Shown: positions 1 to 6,154 of the stretch, piece by piece
Numbering within the stretch: position 1 is the stretch's first letter
How the letters are laid out: each line of letters opens with the position of its first letter
NCBI GenBank assembly: GCA_036569845.1
Contig: DATCPY010000183.1
Location: 1 to 6,454 of the forward strand
Reading direction: 5' to 3'
Length of the DNA: 6,454 nucleotides
Source: UBA4735 sp036569845
Lineage (GTDB): Bacteria > Chloroflexota > Limnocylindria > P2-11E
Position numbers and translations under genes: made by a program
Notes under the pieces: generated by a model
What the model was told of the DNA's origin: nothing
Seen by the model: only the letters and a program-made list of their open reading frames with translations
The model's database searches: none

Positions 1-638
1 GACTCGGCGACCATGGCCGGGACGCCGTTGAGGCACGCGACCGCGTAGAGCGAGCCCGGCCGCTCGCCGGTCGGCGCGCTCTTCACCGCCCACTTCGCGC
101 CATACGCGTTCGCCATGCGGGTGATCCGCGCGTCGAGCGCGGGGTCGCCGGTCTGCCGGTAGATGACGAACGGGGTGAGGTCCTCGATGAGGTCGCCGGC
201 GTGAAGGTCGATGGCGTTGTCGCATTTGGTCACGATCTCCGTCAGCAGCCGGTGCGCGAAGCGCTCGCCCCACGTGCCGTCGGGACGGCCGGGGAAGAGG
301 CGATTGAGGTTGTCGTTGTCCTCGGGGTTCACGTAGATGCTCCGCTCGTAGAACCCAGGGCGGTTCAGCAGCGGAATGACGAGGACCGTGCCGCGGACCT
401 GCAGCGGATCGAGCGCGCGGCCGATCCGGATCGCGGCCTCGATGCCGGTGTACTCCGCGGCATGGATGCCGGCGGTGATGAGGACGGTCGGGCCGTCCGA
501 CGTTCCACTGATCGCGATGAACGGCCAGCGGTACTTCTCGAGTCCCGGATCGCCGCCGAAGGTGAACTCGCCGGTCGCGCGCTCGCCGGGTGGCGGCAGC
601 GGGATCGGGCCGAGGGATCGACCGGGCACGACCGACAC
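1..638 (-). CDS. Succinylglutamate desuccinylase/aspartoacylase-family zinc hydrolase (N-terminal part, cut by window edge)
   Basis: I translated this frame by hand. It is open from a GTG at 638-636 to the left edge, about 212 codons. The family uses one zinc ion to cleave N-acyl or amide bonds on a carboxypeptidase-like (M14-type) fold. The ligand pattern is present: GIHAAEY gives His59 and Glu62, NLNRLFPG at 110-117 gives the substrate-binding Asn-Arg pair (Asn112, Arg113), and DLHAGD gives the third ligand, His146. Family members are usually about 320-340 residues, so roughly a third is missing at the C-terminus. There is no signal peptide, so it is probably cytoplasmic. The start is uncertain: no Shine-Dalgarno sequence is visible, and a second GTG at 629-627 also fits; the sequence after it (VPGRSLGPIPLPPPGER) looks like a natural N-terminus. 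It begins 17 bases after the stop of the YpfJ-type peptidase gene, suggesting cotranscription. The substrate cannot be predicted; AstE or aspartoacylase activity proper is not implied. Confidence 0.87.
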   Translation of the reverse strand, partial: MSVVPGRSLGPIPLPPPGERATGEFTFGGDPGLEKYRWPFIAISGTSDGPTVLITAGIHAAEYTGIEAAIRIGRALDPLQVRGTVLVIPLLNRPGFYERSIYVNPEDNDNLNRLFPGRPDGTWGERFAHRLLTEIVTKCDNAIDLHAGDLIEDLTPFVIYRQTGDPALDARITRMANAYGAKWAVKSAPTGERPGSLYAVACLNGVPAMVAE

Positions 639-655
639 GCTAGCGCGGTCGTGGG

Positions 656-1516
656 CTAGGGGTTGCACCTCGTGTAGTCGCCGGTCGTGTAGCCGGTGGT
701 GAACCACTGCTGGCGCTGGGCCGCCGAGCCGTGCGTCCAGGCCTCCGGCGCGACGCGGCCCGAGGTCTCCTTCTGGATCCGATCGTCACCGACGGCCGCG
801 GCAGCGTCGAGGGCGCTCGCGATGTCGGTTTGCGTCGGGGCCTGCAGGTATCCGGTCTCGGCCGCGTGTTTCGTCCACACGCCGCTGAAGCAGTCGGCCT
901 GGAGCTCCTGCTTCACCGAGATGCTCTGCGGACCGGTGCGCTGATCGTTGCTCAGGATGCCGAGGACGTCCTGGACGTGATGGCCATACTCGTGCGCGAC
1001 GACGTAGGCCTCCGCGAACGGGCCGCCCTTCGCGCCGAACTTCGTCTGGAGCTCGGTGAAGAAGGTGAGGTCGAGATAGACCTTCTTGTCGACCGGGCAG
1101 TAGAACGGTCCCATCTGCGCCGACGCGGTCCCGCAGCCGGCCTCGGTCATGTCCGTGTAGAGCACCGTCGGCGCGAGCGTGTACTGCTTGCCGCTCTTGG
1201 CGAGCTCGTCCTTCCAGAACTGCTGGATCGAGTCGACGTAGCCGACGATCCGGCAGTCCTCGCGCTTGTTCGCGTCCGCGCCGGTCTTGCAGTCCGCGAC
1301 GCTCGGCGCGTTGGGGTCGATGTTCGTCGTCGTGCCGGTATCGGCGGGCAGCGCGTTGAGGATCGCCGTCGGGTCGAAGCCGAACAGCAGCGAGGCGATC
1401 AGGATCGCGATGCCGATACCGCCGCCCCCGATGGCCAGGCCGCCGCCGCCCATCCGGCGGCCTCGCTGATCATCGACCTGGGACGGATCCAGCTGGGCGT
1501 TGTCGTTGAAGCTCAC
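656..1516 (-). CDS. ypfJ: YpfJ-type membrane-anchored neutral zinc metallopeptidase
   Basis: This 286-residue protein has the architecture of the YpfJ/PF04228 putative neutral zinc metallopeptidases. A short polar N-terminus (DPSQVDDQRGRRMGGGG) leads into a Gly-rich stretch and one membrane segment at about residues 27-47, followed by an extracytoplasmic catalytic domain. The zinc motif is HEYGH at 175-179 (His175, Glu176, His179). The downstream ELQADCFSG at 204-212 supplies the likely third ligand, Glu204. The family block ending in GPFYCPVD (136-143) is intact. Six cysteines (76, 88, 128, 140, 209, 284) lie on the outer side, an even number that could form disulfides. The start is GTG at 1516-1514; the only nearby ATG (Met22) would remove the conserved DDQRGRR segment. 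A weak GGTGG lies upstream. It is transcribed divergently from the ABC exporter and is followed closely by the aspartoacylase-like gene. The family is well recognised, but physiological substrates are not known to me. Confidence 0.93.
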   Translation of the reverse strand: MSFNDNAQLDPSQVDDQRGRRMGGGGLAIGGGGIGIAILIASLLFGFDPTAILNALPADTGTTTNIDPNAPSVADCKTGADANKREDCRIVGYVDSIQQFWKDELAKSGKQYTLAPTVLYTDMTEAGCGTASAQMGPFYCPVDKKVYLDLTFFTELQTKFGAKGGPFAEAYVVAHEYGHHVQDVLGILSNDQRTGPQSISVKQELQADCFSGVWTKHAAETGYLQAPTQTDIASALDAAAAVGDDRIQKETSGRVAPEAWTHGSAAQRQQWFTTGYTTGDYTRCNP

Positions 1517-1558
1517 CCGCCCACCACTCGCAAGACCGTGGCCAAGCGCGCTGGCGTA

Positions 1559-1572
1559 GGGTCGGACCCGAC
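1559..1572. repeat. Two overlapping perfect palindromes, possible operator
   Basis: GGGTC-G-GACCC at 1559-1569 is a perfect inverted repeat with 5-base arms. GTCGG-AC-CCGAC at 1561-1572 is a second perfect inverted repeat that shares most of its bases. Together they sit directly upstream of the ATPase ribosome binding site and inside the divergent intergenic region. A repressor site or an mRNA hairpin affecting ribosome access are both possible. In GC-rich DNA short palindromes also arise by chance, so function is inferred from position only. Confidence 0.4.
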
Positions 1573-1579
1573 GGAGGGG
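1573..1579 (+). promoter_or_regulatory. Shine-Dalgarno sequence of the ABC ATPase gene
   Basis: GGAGGGG lies just before the GTG at 1582-1584. Counted from GGAGG, the spacing is 4 bases, slightly short but usable. It supports the GTG as the real start and is the only strong Shine-Dalgarno match before any start in this window. Confidence 0.72.
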
Positions 1580-1581
1580 CT

Positions 1582-2472
1582 GTGAAGAACGAAGCGAGCG
1601 CTATCCGGACCGGCGGCCTGACCAAGGACTACGGCGCCGGGCGCGGGATCTTCGACCTCGATCTCGACGTGGCAGTTGGCGAGGTCTTCGGGTTCCTGGG
1701 CCCGAACGGCGCGGGCAAGACGACGACGATCAAGCTCCTCATGGGCCTCAGCCACGCGACGCGCGGGACGGCCGCGGTCTTCGGGCTCGACGCCGACCAT
1801 GATGCCGTTGCGGTCAAGAAGCGCGTGGGCTACGTGCCGGGCGAGCTGCCTCAGTTCGGGGGCTGGCGCGGCTCGGAGATCGTCGCGTACGTCGCGGGCC
1901 TGCGCGGCGACGTCGAGGACACCGAGGTCGAGGCCATCGCGACGCGCATGGATCTCGACCTCGGTCGCAAGTACCGCGAGTACTCGCATGGCAACAAGCA
2001 GAAGCTCGCGCTGCTTCTGGCGTTCGCGCCGCGCCCGGCGCTGCTCATCCTCGACGAGCCGACGAGCGGGCTCGACCCGCTGCACCAGCAGGAGTTCTAC
2101 GGGCTCGTGCGCGACGCGCGGGCCCGCGGCGCCACGATCTTCATCTCGTCGCACGTCCTGTCGGAGGTCGAGCACGTCTGCGACCGCGTGGGCATCGTGC
2201 GCGAGGGCCGCCTCGCGACGGTGGGCACCCTCGAGGATCTCATCGGGATCCGCGCCCACCGTGTGCGCATCGAGTTCGCGGACGCCGTGCCGGCGGAGCG
2301 GCTGCGCGGCCTTCGCGGCTTCGAGGGCGTCGCGATCGAGGGCCGCCAGGTCACTGGCCTCTTTCGCGGGAGCTTCGACGAGCTGCTCGGTGCGGTCGCG
2401 GGCTCGCGTGTCGCCGCGCTCGAGAGCCGCGAGCCGACGCTCGAGGAGATCTTCCTCAGCTATTACTCGTGA
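1582..2472 (+). CDS. ABC transporter ATP-binding protein, DrrA/CcmA-like exporter type
   Basis: This 296-residue cytoplasmic ATPase powers the membrane permease encoded next to it. The nucleotide-binding domain fills about residues 6-220: Walker A GPNGAGKT at 40-47, Walker B LLILDEP at 154-160 with catalytic Glu159, D-loop SGLDP at 162-166 and H-loop His191. The signature motif is SHGNKQ at 135-140 instead of LSGGQ. The usual Q-loop position reads GYVPGE at 83-88, with Gly87 where Gln is normal. Both variants also occur in this exporter subgroup, so the protein is probably active. A C-terminal accessory domain (about 226-296, DUF4162-like) ends with EPTLEEIFLSYY, the usual ending of DrrA-type ATPases. 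The GTG start is supported by GGAGG upstream. The stop TGA overlaps the permease start GTG (GTGA, 4 bases), so translation is probably coupled. The substrate is unknown: related systems export drugs, lipids or polyketides. Confidence 0.95.
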   Translation: MKNEASAIRTGGLTKDYGAGRGIFDLDLDVAVGEVFGFLGPNGAGKTTTIKLLMGLSHATRGTAAVFGLDADHDAVAVKKRVGYVPGELPQFGGWRGSEIVAYVAGLRGDVEDTEVEAIATRMDLDLGRKYREYSHGNKQKLALLLAFAPRPALLILDEPTSGLDPLHQQEFYGLVRDARARGATIFISSHVLSEVEHVCDRVGIVREGRLATVGTLEDLIGIRAHRVRIEFADAVPAERLRGLRGFEGVAIEGRQVTGLFRGSFDELLGAVAGSRVAALESREPTLEEIFLSYYS

Positions 2473-4088
2473 CGCTGTTCCGGATCGCGCTCCGCGCGCA
2501 GCGGACCGGCTTCATCGCGACCGTGCTCATCGGCGCGCTCTCGGGCCTGCTGAACTCCGTCGCGTACGTGCAGGTCGCCGGCGCGACGCCGGCCGAACGA
2601 GCTGTGTTCGCGCATCAGATGGAGATCCTCGGCCGGCAGCTCGTGTACCTCCTGCCCCGCCCGGTGCAACTCGACACCATGGGCGGCTACCTCACCTGGC
2701 GCGACCTCGGCACGATCTCGACCATCTTTGCGGTCTGGGCGATGCTTGCGGCGACCGGCGCGGGGCGCGGCGACGAGGAGCGCGGACTGACCGAGGCCTG
2801 GCTCGCCTCTGGCGTCTCGCGCGCCCGCTGGATCGCCACGCGGTGCCTCGCGTTCCTCGGGGTCGCGGCCGCGTCCGTGGTCGTATCGCTTGCGGTGACC
2901 GCAGCCGGCGCCGCGATCTCGGGCGATCCCCTCCCGCTGGCGGGCGTCGTCGCGCAGTGCCTCCCCGTGCTCGCGATGACGGTCTGGGGCTTCGGGCTCG
3001 GGCTCGTCGTCGCGCAGCTCGTGGGTACCCGCCGCGCCGCGTCGGTCGTCGGCGGGGTCGTCATCGTCGCGCTCTTCACGCTGAACTCGACGCTCCGCGC
3101 AGGGGCCGATCCCGGGCCGATCAAGTGGCTCTCTCCTTTCTATCTGTTCGAACGCAGCTCCCCGCTCCTCGCCGGCGGCGGGCTCGACGGCCAAGCGACA
3201 GTGGCGATGGCCCTCGAGGCCGTCGCATTCGCCGCGGTCGCGATCTACGCATTCGGGCGGCGCGACATCGGCGGAACGGTGATCCGCGGCCGCGCATCGA
3301 CCGCCCGTCCGTCCCACCGGCCATCCGGTGATCCGTTGCTGAGGCTCCCGGTGCTCGCCGCGATCGACCAGCAGCGCGGCTGGATCATCGGCTGGGCGGT
3401 GGCGATGACGGCGTTGGGCTACTTTCTCGCGTCGCTCGCGCGCACCCTCCTCGATTCGTTCCGCGACATCCGGTCCCTGCAGGTCTATCTGAGCGCCATG
3501 GGCATCGCGTCCGTCGTCGACGTCGTCGGTGTCATCTGGTTCTCGACCGCGCTGCTCATCATTTGCATTTTCGTCGTCGCGCAGGTGAATGGCTGGGCCG
3601 CCGACGACGCCGAGGGCCGCCTGGAGACGGTCCTTGCCGCGGGCGCGTCGCGGATGCGCGTGGTGCTCGAGCGCATCGGGGCCCTGCTCGTGGCGGCCGG
3701 CATCGTCGCCGTCGTGAGCACGACAGGCGTGTTGCTCTCGGCACGAGCGCTGGACATCGCCGTCCCCGCCGACCGGATGCTGTTCGCCGCGCTCCTCATG
3801 CTGCCCGTCGTGTTCGCGCTCGGCGCGATCGGTCACGCCCTCGTTGGGTGGCGGCCGCGCATCGCCGTGGTGCTCATCGCCGCCGTCGCGTTCGTCTCCT
3901 ACTTCATGCAGGAATTCGCTCCGCTGTTCGGGTGGCCCGAGTGGGTGCAGCGGACGTCGCTATTCGTCCTGTACGGGGCGCCGGTCACGAAGATCGACTG
4001 GGCCGGAGCCATCACGCTGACGGGGATGGGGATCGCCGGGACCGCGTTCGCTCTCGCCGCGATGCGCCGGCGGGACGTCGGGCGTTAG
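2469..4088 (+). CDS. ABC exporter permease, COG3559 (TnrB-like) two-lobed type
   Basis: This 539-residue polytopic membrane protein is the partner of the ATPase just upstream. I see about 12 hydrophobic segments in two groups of six: about 15-37, 80-97, 125-150, 155-183, 190-205 and 247-262, then 303-323, 355-375, 405-425, 436-460, 464-480 and 512-532. The halves look like an internal duplication. ERGLTEAWLASGVSRAR (104-120) corresponds to EGRLETVLAAGASRMRV (382-398), and FGRRDIGG (262-269) to MRRRDVGR at the very end. Two half-permeases fused in tandem, of about 530 residues, is the form of COG3559, named as putative exporters of polyketide antibiotics. That name should not be read as a substrate assignment, since no biosynthetic genes are nearby. 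The GTG start is fixed by the 4-base overlap with the ATPase stop. The TAG stop overlaps the stop of the convergent GHL10 gene. Confidence 0.9.
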   Translation: MTLFRIALRAQRTGFIATVLIGALSGLLNSVAYVQVAGATPAERAVFAHQMEILGRQLVYLLPRPVQLDTMGGYLTWRDLGTISTIFAVWAMLAATGAGRGDEERGLTEAWLASGVSRARWIATRCLAFLGVAAASVVVSLAVTAAGAAISGDPLPLAGVVAQCLPVLAMTVWGFGLGLVVAQLVGTRRAASVVGGVVIVALFTLNSTLRAGADPGPIKWLSPFYLFERSSPLLAGGGLDGQATVAMALEAVAFAAVAIYAFGRRDIGGTVIRGRASTARPSHRPSGDPLLRLPVLAAIDQQRGWIIGWAVAMTALGYFLASLARTLLDSFRDIRSLQVYLSAMGIASVVDVVGVIWFSTALLIICIFVVAQVNGWAADDAEGRLETVLAAGASRMRVVLERIGALLVAAGIVAVVSTTGVLLSARALDIAVPADRMLFAALLMLPVVFALGAIGHALVGWRPRIAVVLIAAVAFVSYFMQEFAPLFGWPEWVQRTSLFVLYGAPVTKIDWAGAITLTGMGIAGTAFALAAMRRRDVGR

Positions 4089-6154
4089 CGCACGACCACG
4101 TACCAGTACACGCCGAAGTCCTCCATCCACTGGGCGCCCTCGACGAGCGACCGGATGTACAGGCGGTACGCGCCCGGCGTCGCCGGAGCCTGGATCGTGA
4201 ACTGGAACCACGCGACCTGGTTCGGGCCGACGTACGCGGCGGGCTGGAGCGCGACGCGGTTGTACCGCGGCCACCCTGTATTTGGAGAGCCCAGCTGCCC
4301 GTCCCCGCCGAGCGGGCTCGGCTGATCCTGACCAGGCATCGGTGACCACGTGCCGAGGTACGCGACCTCGCCCATGCGTCCCTGGACCCAGCCCTTCGAG
4401 CCTGAGTTGTAGTACGCGACCGTCGCGGTCGAGCGCTCGCCGGCGCACAGCGTCGGATATCCGGATTGGCCGTACCACGAGGCATGGAATCCGGGTTGGC
4501 CCGACGGCAGCCCGGCCGGAGGCGGGATGCCCGGGCCGACGCTCGAGGTGCACGGTCCGGCGGCGGTCGCGGCCGGCGACACGCTCGCGATCTGGCCGGC
4601 GGTCACGGTCACCGTCCCGGCCGATGCGATCGCGCGCGTCGAATCGATCGTCGCGCGGTACGTGCCCGGCAGGAGATCGACGAAGCCGAACCACCCGGAT
4701 CCATCGGTGGTGCGGACCGCGACGATCGCGTCGTTCGCGTCGTGCAGCGTGACGGCGGCCTGCGTTATCGGCGCGCCGCTCGCGTCCACCGCGATCCCGC
4801 GCAGCTGGCCGAACGATGGCTGGTCCTTCCAGGGCATCGCGGGCGCGGCCGCCGGGCTCGCGAAGATCGCGGGCGTGATGGGATCGTCGGCGCTCGGCTT
4901 GGTGAGCGCGTTGATGAGCTCGGCCCGAGCCGAGGCGCCGGTCCGCGATCCCGCGTCCGTCGCAGCATCCGGCGTGCGGTACGAGTAGCCGTTCCACCCG
5001 GCCGACGGCGCGCCGGCCGTGCTCGTCGCCACTGCGGTGCGCACCTGGCGCACCGTCGACGGCAGATCGTTCAGGTACATCGCCGACCCGACGGCGCTCG
5101 CGCGCTGGAACTGGTTGTCCTTGGTGAAGTCAGACCACTGCGCGTACCAGCTGCGCTGCGTCGGGTCGGTATCGCGCTTGTAGTTCATCGCGATGTTGAG
5201 GTCGAGGATCCCTTCGCGCAGCCAGCCGACCCAATCCTGCAGCACCTCGGCATAGGTGCGCGTCTTGTCCCAGCCACCAACGCTCTGCGGGCCCGAGCCA
5301 TAGGTGATCGTGTCGGCGCTGATGCGGATGCTCGGGCGGATCGCGTATGTCTCGAGGTAGATCTTGCGCACGATGTTCGTCACCTGGTCGCGGCGCCACT
5401 GCGTCCACGCGACGTCCGTATTGGCCGGACGATCGGTGCGGCCGGTCGCGGCACCGAACCGCGCGAGCGCCGTCGGGTTGTAGCCCCACGACGGGACGTT
5501 CGTGCCGAAGTTGCCGTCGGGGTAGCGGATGCGGTCGAGGTTGATGCCGTCGACGTTGTAGCTCCGCGCGATGCTCGTCGCCATGTTCACGATGTACGCG
5601 GCCGCGTCCGGATGGCCCGGATCGATGAAGTACTCGTTCGTCAGGTTGGAGGCGCCGTCGGACCGGTAGTCGATCCAGTTCGCTGCGCCGGTCGTGGCTG
5701 GGCCGTGCTGGTTGTAGGCGTGGCTCGGATCGGCCGGGGTGGAGGGGCCCTGCCAGATGCCGGTGGTGATGATCCAGGCGTGGACCTGGATGCCCTGGGC
5801 GTGCGCGGCGTCGATGAGCGACTGCAGCGGGTCGAACGGCGCGGGGGCCACGCCCGCGACGGCGGTGCGCGGCAGGCTCGAGCGGTTGCAGAAGCAGTCG
5901 CCGCGGCGGACGACCTGCGCGACGATCGCGTTCATGTTGGCCGCCTTCACGTCCGCGACGAGCTGATCGATCTGGGCCTGGGTGTAGATGCCGTCGCCGA
6001 ACGCGTCGACCCAGAACGCGCGCAGCTGGCCGCCCGGCGCGGCGACCGGGGCGAGGCCACGGTCGGGCGTCACGCCGATCGCATCGGCCGGCGTCGCACA
6101 CGCGAGCCCGACGAGCACGACCGCAAGTGCCGCGGCCACCCAGCGGCGGATCAC
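4085..6154 (-). CDS. Secreted GHL10 (DUF187-like) putative glycosidase with C-terminal beta-sandwich domains
   Basis: I place the start at GTG 6154-6152, giving 689 residues. The first 25 form a Sec-type signal peptide (RR, hydrophobic core, cleavage after ADA). The frame stays open further upstream, but that extension is Arg-rich and antiparallel to nothing; it overlaps the preceding gene in the same direction. Residues about 42-430 resemble the GHL10 glycoside-hydrolase-like barrel: LRAFWVDAFGDG near 44-55, AANMNAIVAQV at 71-81, YNVDGINLDRIRYP at 199-212 (Asp202, Asp207) and LDLNIAMNYKRD at 317-328. GHL10 relatives include E. coli DigH (YddW), which cleaves denuded peptidoglycan glycans. 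Residues about 449-530 look like a carboxypeptidase-regulatory-type beta-sandwich (GTYRATID). Residues 557-689 are an NBR1-Ig-like domain. The mature protein has four cysteines: 87, 89, 535 and 570. The stop TAA overlaps the permease stop. Substrate and catalytic activity are unproven. Confidence 0.88.
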   Translation of the reverse strand: MIRRWVAAALAVVLVGLACATPADAIGVTPDRGLAPVAAPGGQLRAFWVDAFGDGIYTQAQIDQLVADVKAANMNAIVAQVVRRGDCFCNRSSLPRTAVAGVAPAPFDPLQSLIDAAHAQGIQVHAWIITTGIWQGPSTPADPSHAYNQHGPATTGAANWIDYRSDGASNLTNEYFIDPGHPDAAAYIVNMATSIARSYNVDGINLDRIRYPDGNFGTNVPSWGYNPTALARFGAATGRTDRPANTDVAWTQWRRDQVTNIVRKIYLETYAIRPSIRISADTITYGSGPQSVGGWDKTRTYAEVLQDWVGWLREGILDLNIAMNYKRDTDPTQRSWYAQWSDFTKDNQFQRASAVGSAMYLNDLPSTVRQVRTAVATSTAGAPSAGWNGYSYRTPDAATDAGSRTGASARAELINALTKPSADDPITPAIFASPAAAPAMPWKDQPSFGQLRGIAVDASGAPITQAAVTLHDANDAIVAVRTTDGSGWFGFVDLLPGTYRATIDSTRAIASAGTVTVTAGQIASVSPAATAAGPCTSSVGPGIPPPAGLPSGQPGFHASWYGQSGYPTLCAGERSTATVAYYNSGSKGWVQGRMGEVAYLGTWSPMPGQDQPSPLGGDGQLGSPNTGWPRYNRVALQPAAYVGPNQVAWFQFTIQAPATPGAYRLYIRSLVEGAQWMEDFGVYWYVVVR
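4088..4486 (-). other. C-terminal NBR1-Ig-like domain of the GHL10 protein
   Basis: Residues 557-689 form a separate module after a Pro/Gly-rich linker. The order of elements is WYGQSGYPTLCAGE, then YYNSGSKGWVQG, then VGPNQVAWFQFTIQAP, then TPGAYRLYIR and a final aromatic strand FGVYWYVVVR. This matches the general plan of NBR1-type Ig-like domains, in which a polar/aromatic-rich 'not-aligned' force-of-term pattern is replaced by a gap after the GTW at residues 601-603. From memory, similar modules end many secreted Chloroflexota proteins. Its role may be binding to the surface or to polysaccharide; this is inferred. Confidence 0.55.
6080..6154 (-). other. Signal peptide coding segment of the GHL10 protein
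   Basis: The 25 residues contain Arg3-Arg4, a hydrophobic core from Val6 to Ala18 and a PADA end suited to signal peptidase I cleavage before Ile26. Cys19 is present, but the residues before it (GLA) fit a lipobox poorly because position -3 is Gly. Export by the Sec route and release or loose surface attachment are more likely than lipidation. Confidence 0.75.

Larger units (their letters stand above)
1517..1581. promoter_or_regulatory. Divergent intergenic region between the peptidase and ABC exporter genes
   Basis: These 65 bases separate two divergently transcribed genes and must hold, or lie next to, the promoters for both, unless these extend into the coding regions. I could not find a convincing -35/-10 pair on either strand; TAGGGT at 1557-1562 is the closest thing to a plus-strand -10 box and has no matching -35 element. 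What stands out is the palindrome pair at 1559-1572 and the Shine-Dalgarno sequence at 1573-1579. Confidence 0.55.

Noticed and set aside
201..659. A 152-codon open frame on the plus strand
   Set aside because: The minus strand here encodes the aspartoacylase-like enzyme with its three zinc ligands in order; the plus-strand product has no recognisable motif.
731..2259. Open frames antisense to the YpfJ-type gene (731-1585, plus) and to the ATPase gene (1513-2259, minus)
   Set aside because: Both are charged, low-complexity translations opposite genes with intact catalytic motifs.
1676..3331. A 551-codon open frame on the plus strand, overlapping the ATPase and permease genes in another frame
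   Set aside because: It is almost entirely Arg/Ser/Ala and spans the junction of two confirmed genes; it is a frame shadow.
2463..3836. A 457-codon open frame on the minus strand, opposite the permease gene
   Set aside because: Its translation is dominated by Arg, Glu, Asp and His repeats of low complexity, while the plus strand encodes a clear membrane protein coupled to its ATPase.
6098..6109. A lipobox at Cys19 of the GHL10 protein
   Set aside because: The residues before the Cys are Gly-Leu-Ala, with Gly at position -3, and a better signal peptidase I site follows at ADA.
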